From JACRLV01 sp045863555 (GTDB lineage: Bacteria; Planctomycetota; Phycisphaerae; UBA1845; Fen-1342): DNA of 64,000 nucleotides. The first letter of the stretch is position 1; each line of letters starts with the position of its first letter. A program made the translations under genes and the position numbers. Shown piece after piece: positions 34,427 through 41,884 of this stretch. The stretch spans positions 325,710-389,709 of the forward strand of contig BTUU01000004.1 of the NCBI GenBank assembly GCA_045863555.1, in the 5' to 3' direction. The notes beneath the pieces were generated by a model. It did no database searches. It worked only from the letters and a program-made list of their open reading frames with translations, and was not told the origin of the DNA.

Positions 34427-34647
34427 GGCGGGTTCCCTTTCGTGCGAACAATGGACAGAACCGCCGCCCGCGCAGCCGGTGGCAGCGCGTCCCAGGCGGC
34501 GAGTACTTGCCGGAGATCGGGGTCGAAATCAGGCGCGGAGCGAAATACAGTGCGACTCAGCTGGACCAAAAGGCCCCCAGCCGAGCGGCCCGCGGCGGCG
34601 TTGTTCGAGGGTGCAGGTGGTTTCAGGCGGCCGGGTTCACAGGGGCG
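34411..34647 (-). pseudogene. Stored integrase C-terminal tail (78 codons), used only in the circular form
   Basis: Reading leftward from the att core, the frame DDRIRTC continues as RPCEPGRLKPPAPSNN and then FDPDLRQVLAAWDALPPAAR, AAVLSIV, ending at a stop at 34411. The motif LxxVxxAWxxLPxxxRxxVLxxV is a common end of planctomycete recombinases. The frame is the same as that of int at attL, so circularisation gives a 563-residue integrase. In the integrated state it has no start of its own. It is a displaced gene part rather than a decayed one. Confidence 0.8.
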
Positions 34648-34674
34648 GCAGGTTCGAATCCTGTCATCCCGATT
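34648..34674 (+). repeat. attR core, 27-bp direct repeat
   Basis: It is identical to 26221-26247. The flanks differ on both sides, and no tRNA can be folded here, so this is the distal attachment site. Confidence 0.95.
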
Positions 34675-34678
34675 GCCC

Positions 34679-34978
34679 ATGATCACTGAGTGGTTGGCGC
34701 CCTGGTATCCGGTCGGCGATGAAGACGAACGGAGCTGTCTGCTCGCCGAACACCAGCGCGAGTTGGACACGGCGCACCCGCTGTCTGGGCTCCGAATAAC
34801 GCCGATCGCTCGTCGGCAGGACAACGACGATGTCCTTTTTTCTCTGGCCGATGGCCGACTGGCCGTCGTCCACTTGACCTGGAGCGCCTGGAATCGGTCG
34901 CCATTCCCATCGGCAGTGCTGTTCAGCGCTCCAGAGGCCCTTGTGCAGGAGCGCATGATTCCGGATTCTCAAGAATAG
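34679..34978 (+). CDS. Small conserved protein next to attR
   Basis: The protein has 99 residues. Conserved-looking parts are HPLSGLRITPIARRQDNDDV and LADGRLAVVHLTWS, a pattern found in short, widespread uncharacterised bacterial proteins (DDVLFxxxDGxxAVVHLTWS). The ATG is 4 bases after the att core, and no ribosome binding site is visible in GATTGCCC. Before integration the gene would have followed tRNA-Pro directly. It is probably a chromosomal gene whose upstream region was replaced by the element. Confidence 0.7.
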   Translation: MITEWLAPWYPVGDEDERSCLLAEHQRELDTAHPLSGLRITPIARRQDNDDVLFSLADGRLAVVHLTWSAWNRSPFPSAVLFSAPEALVQERMIPDSQE

Positions 34979-35029
34979 CGGGATCCACGCAGTCAGCATG
35001 TAACACTGATTAGGCACCGGAGGCCTCGA

Positions 35030-35689
35030 ATGTCCGTTCCAGAGATCCCCGACGACCCGCTCGACCTCGACTCCGTCGATCAGGAAATCCGCATCAACGA
35101 GTTGCAGGCGGCGCTTGACGAGAAGGGCATGGTTTCGACGAACTTCGACGCGGACTGCCCGCCCGAGGTGCGCGAGGGATTCCTCCAGAACATCCTGGAC
35201 TGGGAGTCGGCGCCGATCTCGACCCTGTTCGATGCACTCGTGCAATCGGGCGTCGATCTACCCGAGCCGGCATCGCTCGATGACGCCGCCCTGCACGCCA
35301 AGCTGTGGGAGATCATCGCCGTGCTGGCCGCGCGCAGTGCGTATCTCTACCACACCGATCACCTCAGCGACCGCGCCCTCTACGAGCTTCTTTACAACGA
35401 ACTGCTCCGCGAGGAGGGCCCCATCCTGCCACCCGGCTCGGGATGGAATCAGCACCTCGACGTCCTCGGCGGCTGCTCGGAGGAGGACATCGAAATCGGC
35501 CTGCGCTACTACGACAGTGAGGAAACCCGTCAGCGTTGGGCCAGCGACTTTCCCGACCTCGTGATCCCGCCGCACGAGGACCCGCCGTACGACCGCGATC
35601 GTCTGTTGCCCCAGCCGCCGCTCCCGCGGGCGCTGGAGGGCGACGAGGGGGACGAGACGGATGAGGATGGGGCGGAGTTTTCACGCTAA
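35030..35689 (+). CDS. Conserved hypothetical protein
   Basis: The protein has 219 residues with GGAGG 8 bases before the ATG. It is acidic and helical, with conserved-looking segments LWEIIAVLAARSAYLYHTDH and LSDRALYELLYNELLREEGP. It ends with an acidic tail (GDEGDETDEDG). No signal peptide or membrane segment is seen. Function unknown. Confidence 0.7.
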   Translation: MSVPEIPDDPLDLDSVDQEIRINELQAALDEKGMVSTNFDADCPPEVREGFLQNILDWESAPISTLFDALVQSGVDLPEPASLDDAALHAKLWEIIAVLAARSAYLYHTDHLSDRALYELLYNELLREEGPILPPGSGWNQHLDVLGGCSEEDIEIGLRYYDSEETRQRWASDFPDLVIPPHEDPPYDRDRLLPQPPLPRALEGDEGDETDEDGAEFSR

Positions 35690-35830
35690 CGGCGACGCAT
35701 CGCCATTCTCGCCGCCGCGCCGCTCGCAGACCCAGCGTTGCCGGGCGTGATCGCAGCGTGAGCGTCTCGGGATGGAAATCCTGTACGATCCCGGGCGAAG
35801 TCTCGTACCCCCGCCGAAAGAAGGAACGAT

Positions 35831-36394
35831 ATGGACCTCATCCTCTCCCTCTGGCTTCCGACCCTCCTCTCCGCCGCGGCCGTCTGGTTCGTTTCCACGA
35901 TCTTCGGGATGCCCTTCCTGCATCACAGGAATGACTGGGTCGGCCTCCCGCCGGCTGACGAGGACGCGTTTCTCGAATACCTCCGCCGGAGCGGCATCCG
36001 GCCCGGCAATTATCTCTTCCCCGATTTCCGGACGCGCGCAGCGATGGACTCAGAGAAGGTCAAAGTATCGCTGGAGCGCGGCCCGGTCGGCCACCTCAGC
36101 CTCTGGCGGCCGCCGCTCACGATGGGCAGCAAACTGGCGGGAACATTCCTCGTCCACCTCGTCGTGAGCACGCTCATCGCCTACCTCGCCGCCGTCACCC
36201 TCTCGCGGCCCGCCGCCTTCGGCAGGGTCTTTCAGGTCGTCGGCACGGCCGGCATACTTGCGTACGCCTTCTCGTTCATCCCGAGCGCCCTCTGGTTCGG
36301 TGCGTACAAACGAACCATCGTCCTCGGCCTCCTCGACGGCATCGTCTTCGGCCTCATCACCGGGGCCATCTTCGCGTGGCGCTGGCCGCATTGA
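35831..36394 (+). CDS. Four-helix membrane protein, unknown
   Basis: The protein has 187 residues with AAGGA before the ATG. Membrane helices lie at residues 4-26, 98-125, 132-152 and 158-182. The loop after helix one is conserved in style (LPPADEDAFLEYLRRSGIRP). This matches a family of uncharacterised proteins common in planctomycetes and related phyla. It overlaps no neighbour and is 89 bases before the AAA ATPase. Confidence 0.75.
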   Translation: MDLILSLWLPTLLSAAAVWFVSTIFGMPFLHHRNDWVGLPPADEDAFLEYLRRSGIRPGNYLFPDFRTRAAMDSEKVKVSLERGPVGHLSLWRPPLTMGSKLAGTFLVHLVVSTLIAYLAAVTLSRPAAFGRVFQVVGTAGILAYAFSFIPSALWFGAYKRTIVLGLLDGIVFGLITGAIFAWRWPH

Positions 36395-36483
36395 GTGACG
36401 GCCGACGGCAGGGAAGTGCCGCTCCCGGCCATCCGCCGCCCGATTTCCCCCACGCCTCGCCCGGGATTCGCTATTCTTATGCT

Positions 36484-37614
36484 ATGGCCACCTTCGCCAC
36501 GTTCACGCGCCTCAAGGACAAAGGCATCGCCGCCCTGAAGGCGGGCGACTATGTCTCCGCCAGGCCGTTTCTGATCCAGGCCGCCGAGTGCATGATCGAA
36601 CTCTCCGAGGAGGCCCCCGACGCAAAAGAGAAAGCCGACAAGGAGGCCTACGCGAAGGAACTGCTCGAACTCGCCCGCGACTGCGACCGGAAGGCGGCCG
36701 GCGGCAAGGGCGGCGTGGGCCGGCGGGACCGCTCGCGCGACGGCGGCGGCGATGACGAGGGCCCCGACGCGTCGGACTGGATCGTCCGTGAAAAGCCCAG
36801 CGTCCGCTTCACCGACATCGCCGGGCTGGACGAGGTGAAGCAGGAAATCCAGCTCAAAATGATCTACCCGTTCCAGCATCCCGAGCTGGCGAAAACGTAC
36901 GGCATCGACGTCGGCGGCGGGATGCTCATGTACGGCCCGCCGGGCACGGGCAAGACGATGTTCGCGAAGGCGATCGCCTGCGAGCTGGACGCGACAATGT
37001 TCGTGATCTCGCCCGCCCAGATCATGAGCAAATGGGTCGGCGAGGCGGAGCAGAACATCAAGAAACTGTTCGACGCCGCCAAGGCCGAGTCAAAAGCCGT
37101 CATCTTCATCGACGAGGTCGAGTCGCTCGTGCCCCGCCGCCGGACGAACGACTCGACGGTCATGCAGCGGGTCGTGCCGCAAATCCTCCAGGAGATCGAA
37201 GGGTTCGACCGCAAGGCGGGCCGGGCGCTCATGTTCCTCGGTGCGACCAACGAGCCCTGGAGCCTCGACCCGGCCATGATGCGGCCCGGCCGGCTCGATA
37301 CGCGGGTGCATATCCCGCTGCCGGATGCCGAAGCCCGCTTCAAGCTGTTCGAGATCTATTTGGCGAAGCGGCCGCTCGACGACGACGTCGATTTTGCGCA
37401 ACTGGTCGAAAAATCGGGCGGATACAGCGGTGCGGATATCAAGGCGATCTGCGGGCGTGCGGCAAGTCGTCCGTTTTTGGAATCGGTCGCGGGCTCTCCG
37501 TCGCGTAAAATCAACATGGCGGACATCGTGTTCGTGCTGGATGCGACACCGCCGAGCGTCACGGCACGGGACGCCGAGAAGTACGTGCGGTGGGCAGAAA
37601 ATGGGGAGGGCTGA
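36484..37614 (+). CDS. AAA ATPase of Vps4/katanin type with MIT-like N-terminus
   Basis: The protein has 376 residues from ATG 36484. Residues 1-70 form a three-helix MIT/TPR-like unit (LKDKGIAALKAGDYVSARPF, LIQAAECMIELSEE). A charged linker precedes the AAA domain: FTDIAGLDEVKQEIQLKMIY, Walker A GPPGTGKT, Walker B VIFIDEVESLVPRR, sensor 1 GATNEPWSLD, and the arginine-finger segment MRPGRLDTRVHIPLPD. This domain order is that of eukaryotic and archaeal Vps4, which disassembles ESCRT-III polymers. The next two genes encode a zinc-ribbon membrane protein and an SPFH-like/propeller protein, so the module may remodel membrane-bound assemblies. That role is inference. Confidence 0.85.
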   Translation: MATFATFTRLKDKGIAALKAGDYVSARPFLIQAAECMIELSEEAPDAKEKADKEAYAKELLELARDCDRKAAGGKGGVGRRDRSRDGGGDDEGPDASDWIVREKPSVRFTDIAGLDEVKQEIQLKMIYPFQHPELAKTYGIDVGGGMLMYGPPGTGKTMFAKAIACELDATMFVISPAQIMSKWVGEAEQNIKKLFDAAKAESKAVIFIDEVESLVPRRRTNDSTVMQRVVPQILQEIEGFDRKAGRALMFLGATNEPWSLDPAMMRPGRLDTRVHIPLPDAEARFKLFEIYLAKRPLDDDVDFAQLVEKSGGYSGADIKAICGRAASRPFLESVAGSPSRKINMADIVFVLDATPPSVTARDAEKYVRWAENGEG

Positions 37615-37616
37615 CG

Positions 37617-37940
37617 ATGCATGATCGGCCCGGACCGGCGTACAAGCTTGCGTGCCCCTATCCGGAGTGCTCGGGAGAAAACCCGCCCCAGGCGCGGTAC
37701 TGCGCAACCTGCGGCCGGGCACTGACGATCCCAGCCGGTGAGCAGCCGGCCGGCGTCGCGCCCGCCGGCGGCGGAGGAGCGCTGATCGGATTCTCCATCG
37801 CGGCGTTCGTGCTCTTCGTCTTCCTGTCGGTGTCGGGCGCCTGGCGTCACACGCCGTTTCTCATGTTTCTCCCGTTCGTGATCTTCGCCATCGGCATCGG
37901 CAAAGACCGCCGGCGTCGGCGCTGGCGGCGGTGGGATTGA
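37617..37940 (+). CDS. Zinc-ribbon membrane protein
   Basis: The protein has 107 residues from ATG 37617, directly after the AAA gene stop. The zinc ribbon is CPYPECSGENPPQARYCATC (residues 14-33); two membrane helices follow (LIGFSIAAFVLFVFLSVSG and FLMFLPFVIFAIGIG) and a basic end (DRRRRRWRRW). It could anchor its partner proteins to the membrane. Start at 37590 is less likely since it overlaps the ATPase. Confidence 0.75.
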   Translation: MHDRPGPAYKLACPYPECSGENPPQARYCATCGRALTIPAGEQPAGVAPAGGGGALIGFSIAAFVLFVFLSVSGAWRHTPFLMFLPFVIFAIGIGKDRRRRRWRRWD

Positions 37941-37954
37941 CCGGAGGCGCGGCG

Positions 37955-39697
37955 ATGGCGGATGTGCCAAGGCAGCTCTCCGACGCCACGATCGCGGCGA
38001 TCTGCATCGCCGGATCGCAGTGGCCGCGCTCGTTTCTCTCCGCGACGGTCGTTCCGGACGCGTGGATCGGGCTGGTGGAGAAGCGCGACGGACGCCGACG
38101 GTTCGTCCCGTCGGGAGAGGATCCGCGGCCGGACGCGGATGACTGGCTCGTGCTCGTGCGAAACAAGCGCATCACGACGCCGATCCGCGTCGAATCTGAG
38201 AAAGCCGCGTGCGGCCGGGTCGTCGGCGCAGCGGCCGACATCCTGGTGCGCTGGCCCGCCCGGGAAGACGACCTGTCGGCCCTGCGGCGGACGCTGCTCG
38301 TCGACGGCATGCTGTCGCTCGAAGGTCTGGCGAGGTTCATCTCCGATGCGGGCGGCCGGGATGCGCTGCGCGACCACGTGCGTGCGCACGACGCGGCGAC
38401 GCTCGTGGACGGCGATACGCGCGAGGCGCTCGGGGCGGCCCTGGCCCAGCGCCTGAAGAAGGCGTCGTTCGACACCGGAATGGTCCTCGAATCCGTCGCC
38501 GGCCTGCGCTGTACGTGCGCTGCACTCGACGCGGAGCGGGCGGTCGAACGATCGGCGTCGCAGCGGATGCACGAGATCAAGGCCCGCGCGGCGGTCGAGC
38601 AGGCGGCGGCGGCGGCGGCACAGCGGCGGATCGAGGGGCTGTCGGGGCTGCTTGCGACGCTTCGCAGCGCCGCGAAGGCCGACGAATCGATGCAGTGGCA
38701 CGCGCTGCTGCCGGCGCTCTCTCCGGCCGAACGGGGCAAGCTGCTCGAGAATCTCTGGCGCATTTCGCCGGACCACCGCGTCACGACGGCGATCGCGGCC
38801 GTGGGTGGAAACGAGTGCGTCTGGCTCGATCCACGGCGGCCCGAGACGGTCACGCAGCGCCGCGAGTTCGATGACTCGCTCGGCGGGCTGCGGTCAGTTG
38901 CTTTCGACGCGCCCGGCAATCGGCTGCTCATCGGCGCGGCCACGGGCGTCTGGGTCGTGGACGCGGCCACGGGCGAAACCCAGTCGCGCTACGCCGTCGC
39001 GGACGCAGGCGACATCCGCACGGGCTTCAACGGCGCGGCGATCGTCGGAGAGAGCCTCTTCGCGACGCACTCGCAACTGGGCTGCCGCCGCTGGAAGCTG
39101 GACGAGCCTGACAGCGCCCGCCCGGTGCTCGAAATCGTCAACGGCGTTCCCAGGACCGTCCGGTGCCCGATCGCGGTCGGCGAGCAGCAACTCCTCTTCG
39201 CCGCCGACGACTGCATTCAGTCGCTGGACGTCCCGACCGGCGCGCTCCGCGTGCTGAGCAGCGTCGACGCCACGATCCACGCGCTCGCGGTCGGCGGTCC
39301 GCGGCTCTACGTGAGCACGGCCGATGGGAAAGTGCTCGAACTGGACCTCGCCCAGCCCGACGATGTGTGGGTCACGCACCGAACCGGCGGCCCGATCGAA
39401 TCGCTCGCCGCCCGCTGCTGGAATGACCTGGTGGAACTGGTCCTGCCCGGCGGCGCTCAGGGGATTGTCAGCCTTTACCCGCAGGAGCGGGTCGTCACCC
39501 GCCTCGTCGATTCGTCCATCCCCATCCGCCGGGCCTGGGCGGGCGATGACATCGTCGTCGGACTCAGCGATCGCCGCGACCGCCTGATCGTCCTCGCGGG
39601 CGACGCGGCCGACCGGCGCGGCGTCACCGCCGCGCTCGCACGGATCACCGGCGCCTCGATCCAGGACGTCTGCCTTGTGAGTGCACCCGCGACATGA
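37955..39697 (+). CDS. SPFH/band-7-like domain fused to a coiled coil and a beta-propeller-like region
   Basis: The protein has 580 residues from ATG 37955 with GGAGG 7 bases upstream. Residues 1-190 look like an SPFH domain (VVPDAWIGLVEKRDGRRRFV, LRRTLLVDGMLSLEGLARFI, LGAALAQRLKKASFDTGMVL). Residues 190-270 are a coiled coil (MHEIKARAAVEQAAAAAAQR). Residues 290-570 are repeated beta-strand blades with propeller character (GLRSVAFDAPGNRLLIGAAT, ATIHALAVGGPRLYVSTADG). SPFH proteins build membrane-bound rings; with a Vps4-like ATPase upstream this suggests an assembly/disassembly pair. No signal peptide. Domain calls are by eye. Confidence 0.7.
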   Translation: MADVPRQLSDATIAAICIAGSQWPRSFLSATVVPDAWIGLVEKRDGRRRFVPSGEDPRPDADDWLVLVRNKRITTPIRVESEKAACGRVVGAAADILVRWPAREDDLSALRRTLLVDGMLSLEGLARFISDAGGRDALRDHVRAHDAATLVDGDTREALGAALAQRLKKASFDTGMVLESVAGLRCTCAALDAERAVERSASQRMHEIKARAAVEQAAAAAAQRRIEGLSGLLATLRSAAKADESMQWHALLPALSPAERGKLLENLWRISPDHRVTTAIAAVGGNECVWLDPRRPETVTQRREFDDSLGGLRSVAFDAPGNRLLIGAATGVWVVDAATGETQSRYAVADAGDIRTGFNGAAIVGESLFATHSQLGCRRWKLDEPDSARPVLEIVNGVPRTVRCPIAVGEQQLLFAADDCIQSLDVPTGALRVLSSVDATIHALAVGGPRLYVSTADGKVLELDLAQPDDVWVTHRTGGPIESLAARCWNDLVELVLPGGAQGIVSLYPQERVVTRLVDSSIPIRRAWAGDDIVVGLSDRRDRLIVLAGDAADRRGVTAALARITGASIQDVCLVSAPAT

Positions 39698-40473
39698 CTG
39701 CCGCCCCCCCACCCACCGACACCGCACCGGCCGCCGCGCCGACGACGCCCCCCGGCCCGCCGCCGCCCCGGGTGCTCCGCCTTTCGACGATTCTGACCGA
39801 GCTGAGCGAGACGCACGGCCCGGCGCGGCGAGCGGACGAAGCGGCGGATCCTCCCGTCACGTCCGCGGAGAGCGCACCGGGCGCTCCCCCGTCGCGGCGC
39901 GAAAAATCCGACCTCAGCGTCGGCGAGATCATCGATCGGACACAGCACGCCGGATTCGGCTTCATGCTCGCGTTTCTGGCGCTGCTCTCGCTGCCCGCCG
40001 TCGGCATGTCCATGCCGTTCGGCATCGCCATGGCTTTCGGCGCGATCCAGATGATCGTCGGCCGGCACCGCCCCTGGCTCCCGGCGGTCGTCAGCCGCTA
40101 CCAGGTAAGCCTCCGCACGCTCAACTGGATCGGCGGAAAGCTGACGCGCTGGACGCAGGGGCTCGAGAAGATCATCCGGCCCCGCTTCGAGTTTCTCGCG
40201 CTGGGCCCGTTCTGGTCCTTGTGCGGCGTCTGCGTCCTGCTTCACGCGCTGGCGCTGGCCCTGCCGCTTCCGATCCCGGGCACGAACGCGATTTTCGCGA
40301 TCCCGATTCTCGTCTACGCGATCGGCCTGCTCGAATCCGACGGCCTGCTCATCATGCTCTGCCACGCCGTCACGGCCATCTACGTCGCGCTCGCGATCGC
40401 GTTTTCGCACGTCGTGATCAAGGCGCTGACCGAAGTGTGGCAGTGGGTCGCACCGATGTTCGGCGCGGCGTGA
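39694..40473 (+). CDS. ExoD-family membrane protein
   Basis: The protein has 259 residues. The ATG overlaps the previous stop (ATGA). After a Pro/Ala-rich disordered N-terminus (residues 1-75) the ExoD-like core begins: VGEIIDRTQHAGFGFMLAFL, ALLSLPAVGMSMPFGIAMAF, and four to five membrane helices to the end. ExoD proteins influence exopolysaccharide production in rhizobia; the exact activity is not known. Coupling to the SPFH-like gene may be functional or incidental. Confidence 0.85.
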   Translation: MTAAPPPTDTAPAAAPTTPPGPPPPRVLRLSTILTELSETHGPARRADEAADPPVTSAESAPGAPPSRREKSDLSVGEIIDRTQHAGFGFMLAFLALLSLPAVGMSMPFGIAMAFGAIQMIVGRHRPWLPAVVSRYQVSLRTLNWIGGKLTRWTQGLEKIIRPRFEFLALGPFWSLCGVCVLLHALALALPLPIPGTNAIFAIPILVYAIGLLESDGLLIMLCHAVTAIYVALAIAFSHVVIKALTEVWQWVAPMFGAA

Positions 40474-40493
40474 GCGCGGAGAATCGAATCATC

Positions 40494-40856
40494 ATGCGGA
40501 TGCGGCTGGTCAAGTCTTTCACGTTCGAGGCCGCGCACCTGCTGCCGTGCTTCCCCGAGGGCCACAAGTGCCGCCGCCTGCACGGCCACAGCTTCCGCGT
40601 CGATGTCGTGGTCGAGGGCGAGGTCGATCCCTCGAAGGGTTATCTCGTCGACTATGGCGAGATCAAGCAGGCGTGCGAGCCGCTCCGCGGGCAACTCGAT
40701 CATCACTACCTGAACGACATCGCAGGCCTTGAGAATCCGACCTCCGAGATGATCGCCGTCTGGCTGTGGGACCGGCTCAAACCCGCCCTGCCGCTGCTCG
40801 CGGAGATCGTCGTGCACGAGACCTGCACGAGCCGTTGCGAGTACCGGGGGCGGTAA
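40494..40856 (+). CDS. queD: 6-carboxytetrahydropterin synthase (QueD/PTPS family)
   Basis: It converts dihydroneopterin triphosphate to carboxytetrahydropterin, the first committed step of queuosine precursor synthesis, in the cytoplasm. The protein has 120 residues. Zinc ligands are H15 (FEAAH), H30 and H32 (LHGHSF), the catalytic Cys is C26, and DHHYLND and the final HETCTSRCEY match the family. ATG 40494 is used; ATG 40500 is 2 codons later. No other queuosine gene is in the window. Confidence 0.92.
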   Translation: MRMRLVKSFTFEAAHLLPCFPEGHKCRRLHGHSFRVDVVVEGEVDPSKGYLVDYGEIKQACEPLRGQLDHHYLNDIAGLENPTSEMIAVWLWDRLKPALPLLAEIVVHETCTSRCEYRGR

Positions 40857-40922
40857 CGGAAGCGCGGAATGCGCCTCCACAGCCGCGGGAAATCCACGCC
40901 GGGGCCGTTCGGGCGCGCCGGA

Positions 40923-41672
40923 TCAGTGTGCAGCGAGAGCGCGCCGCCGGCGCCGGCCGGACAGAACCGCCCCCCGGTGATGTTCCTCGCGGCGAATTTG
41001 CGCCGCGAGCCGGGAGAACGCCGCCTCGCAGGAATTTTCCCACGCGTCCCGGCTTGCCTCGCTGAAGTCGTGGATTCCGTCGTCGGAGACGCAGACGACT
41101 GCGGGAAAGCCGATGACGTACAGGTCGCGCCGACCGGCGGTGAAGCACGCCCGCACTTTCGCGAGGCAGTCCGCGAGCGAATCGCGCGCGTCGAATCGAT
41201 TCGACGCCTGCGACATGTGATCGCGGACCCAGCCGGCCGCCGAGCCCGTCACGATCCATGTCCGGCTGCTCGTCCACGCCCCCGAGCAACTGCACGCGTC
41301 GATCGTCCACGGCCGGCGACGCCGGACGGCGATCAGAAGCGATTCGGAGAGTTCGCGCAGCGAGCCCCGGCGGGCGCCATGCGTTTCGGATTCGCGGCCG
41401 CGCCGCCACTCGTCGCAGCCGTTCTTCCAGATTTCTGCGATGCGGGCCGGGGAGAGCGTCTCGCGCGCGGATTCGGCGTCGAATTGCCGCTGAAACGTGC
41501 GAAATACCCACATCGCACCGACGGCCGCGAAGACGGCGCTCTGGTCGGGCGCGATTTCAAACCGGTCAAAATCGACGCGCCGGCTCGGGCGTGCCGGATC
41601 GTTATCAAAGACGAACGGATCGGACGCAAGCACAACGCCGTCGCGATAGCGGGCCGCGATCAACAGGGACAT
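40923..41672 (-). CDS. Proteasome-fold (Ntn hydrolase)-like protein
   Basis: The protein has 249 residues with AAGGTGG before ATG 41672. Its start, MSLLIAARYRDGVVLASDPF, resembles the beta-hairpin of proteasome beta subunits and HslV (TTIxAxxxxDGVVLAxD). Later parts (DQSAVFAAVGAMWVF, DLYVIGFPAVVCVSDDGIHD) also fit the Ntn sandwich. A processed N-terminal Thr is lacking; Ser2 could serve if the Met is removed. It closes the corrinoid operon, so it may turn over or process a component. Activity is uncertain. Confidence 0.55.
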   Translation of the reverse strand: MSLLIAARYRDGVVLASDPFVFDNDPARPSRRVDFDRFEIAPDQSAVFAAVGAMWVFRTFQRQFDAESARETLSPARIAEIWKNGCDEWRRGRESETHGARRGSLRELSESLLIAVRRRRPWTIDACSCSGAWTSSRTWIVTGSAAGWVRDHMSQASNRFDARDSLADCLAKVRACFTAGRRDLYVIGFPAVVCVSDDGIHDFSEASRDAWENSCEAAFSRLAAQIRREEHHRGAVLSGRRRRRALAAH

Positions 41673-41690
41673 GTCGATTCCACCTTCGCG

Positions 41691-41882
41691 TCAGGACAGA
41701 TCCTCGCCGCGGATCAGCGGCGGCTCGCCGGCCCGGGCGCCGGGCGTCTCCTCGTGCCAGTCGTGAACAACGGTGACCCATTCGAACTGCTGCGTCTCCG
41801 GGTTGAAGCGCTGCACTTTTTCGCGATTGTGCGGCCGCAGCATCTCCGGGAGCCCTTCGATCTGATTGTGTTCCTGCGGCAT
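41691..41882 (-). CDS. Small acidic protein, unknown
   Basis: The protein has 63 residues, from ATG 41882 with a strong AAGGAG site 7 bases upstream. Sequence features are RFNPETQQFEWVTVVHDWHE and an end PPLIRGEDLS. It follows the URO-D gene by 2 bases and precedes the Ntn hydrolase by 18, so it is part of the operon. It lacks the Gly-Gly-Glu/Gln end of Pup-type tags. Function unknown. Confidence 0.65.
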   Translation of the reverse strand: MPQEHNQIEGLPEMLRPHNREKVQRFNPETQQFEWVTVVHDWHEETPGARAGEPPLIRGEDLS

Positions 41883-41884
41883 GG

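Larger units (their letters stand above)
26221..34674. mobile_element. 8.4 kb integrative element in tRNA-Pro
   Basis: The element runs from the 27-bp att core in the tRNA 3' end to its copy at 34648-34674. It encodes a tyrosine recombinase, an XRE regulator, a replication initiator with internal iterons, winged-helix and AlpA-like regulators, and several small unknown genes; no relaxase, capsid, terminase or type IV secretion genes are seen. Eleven genes lie on the minus strand and one on the plus strand. The att core lies within the integrase frame, so the integrase C-terminus differs between integrated and circular states. It is best described as a replicating integrative element or a phage-satellite-like island; mobility route unknown. 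Confidence 0.85.

Noticed and set aside
34600..34674. Second tRNA-Pro at attR
   Set aside because: Only the T-arm and acceptor end are present; no D-arm or anticodon arm can be formed.
41691..41882. Pup- or UBact-like protein tag
   Set aside because: Its C-terminus is RGEDLS, not Gly-Gly-Glu/Gln, and no ligase or Mpa-type ATPase is nearby.
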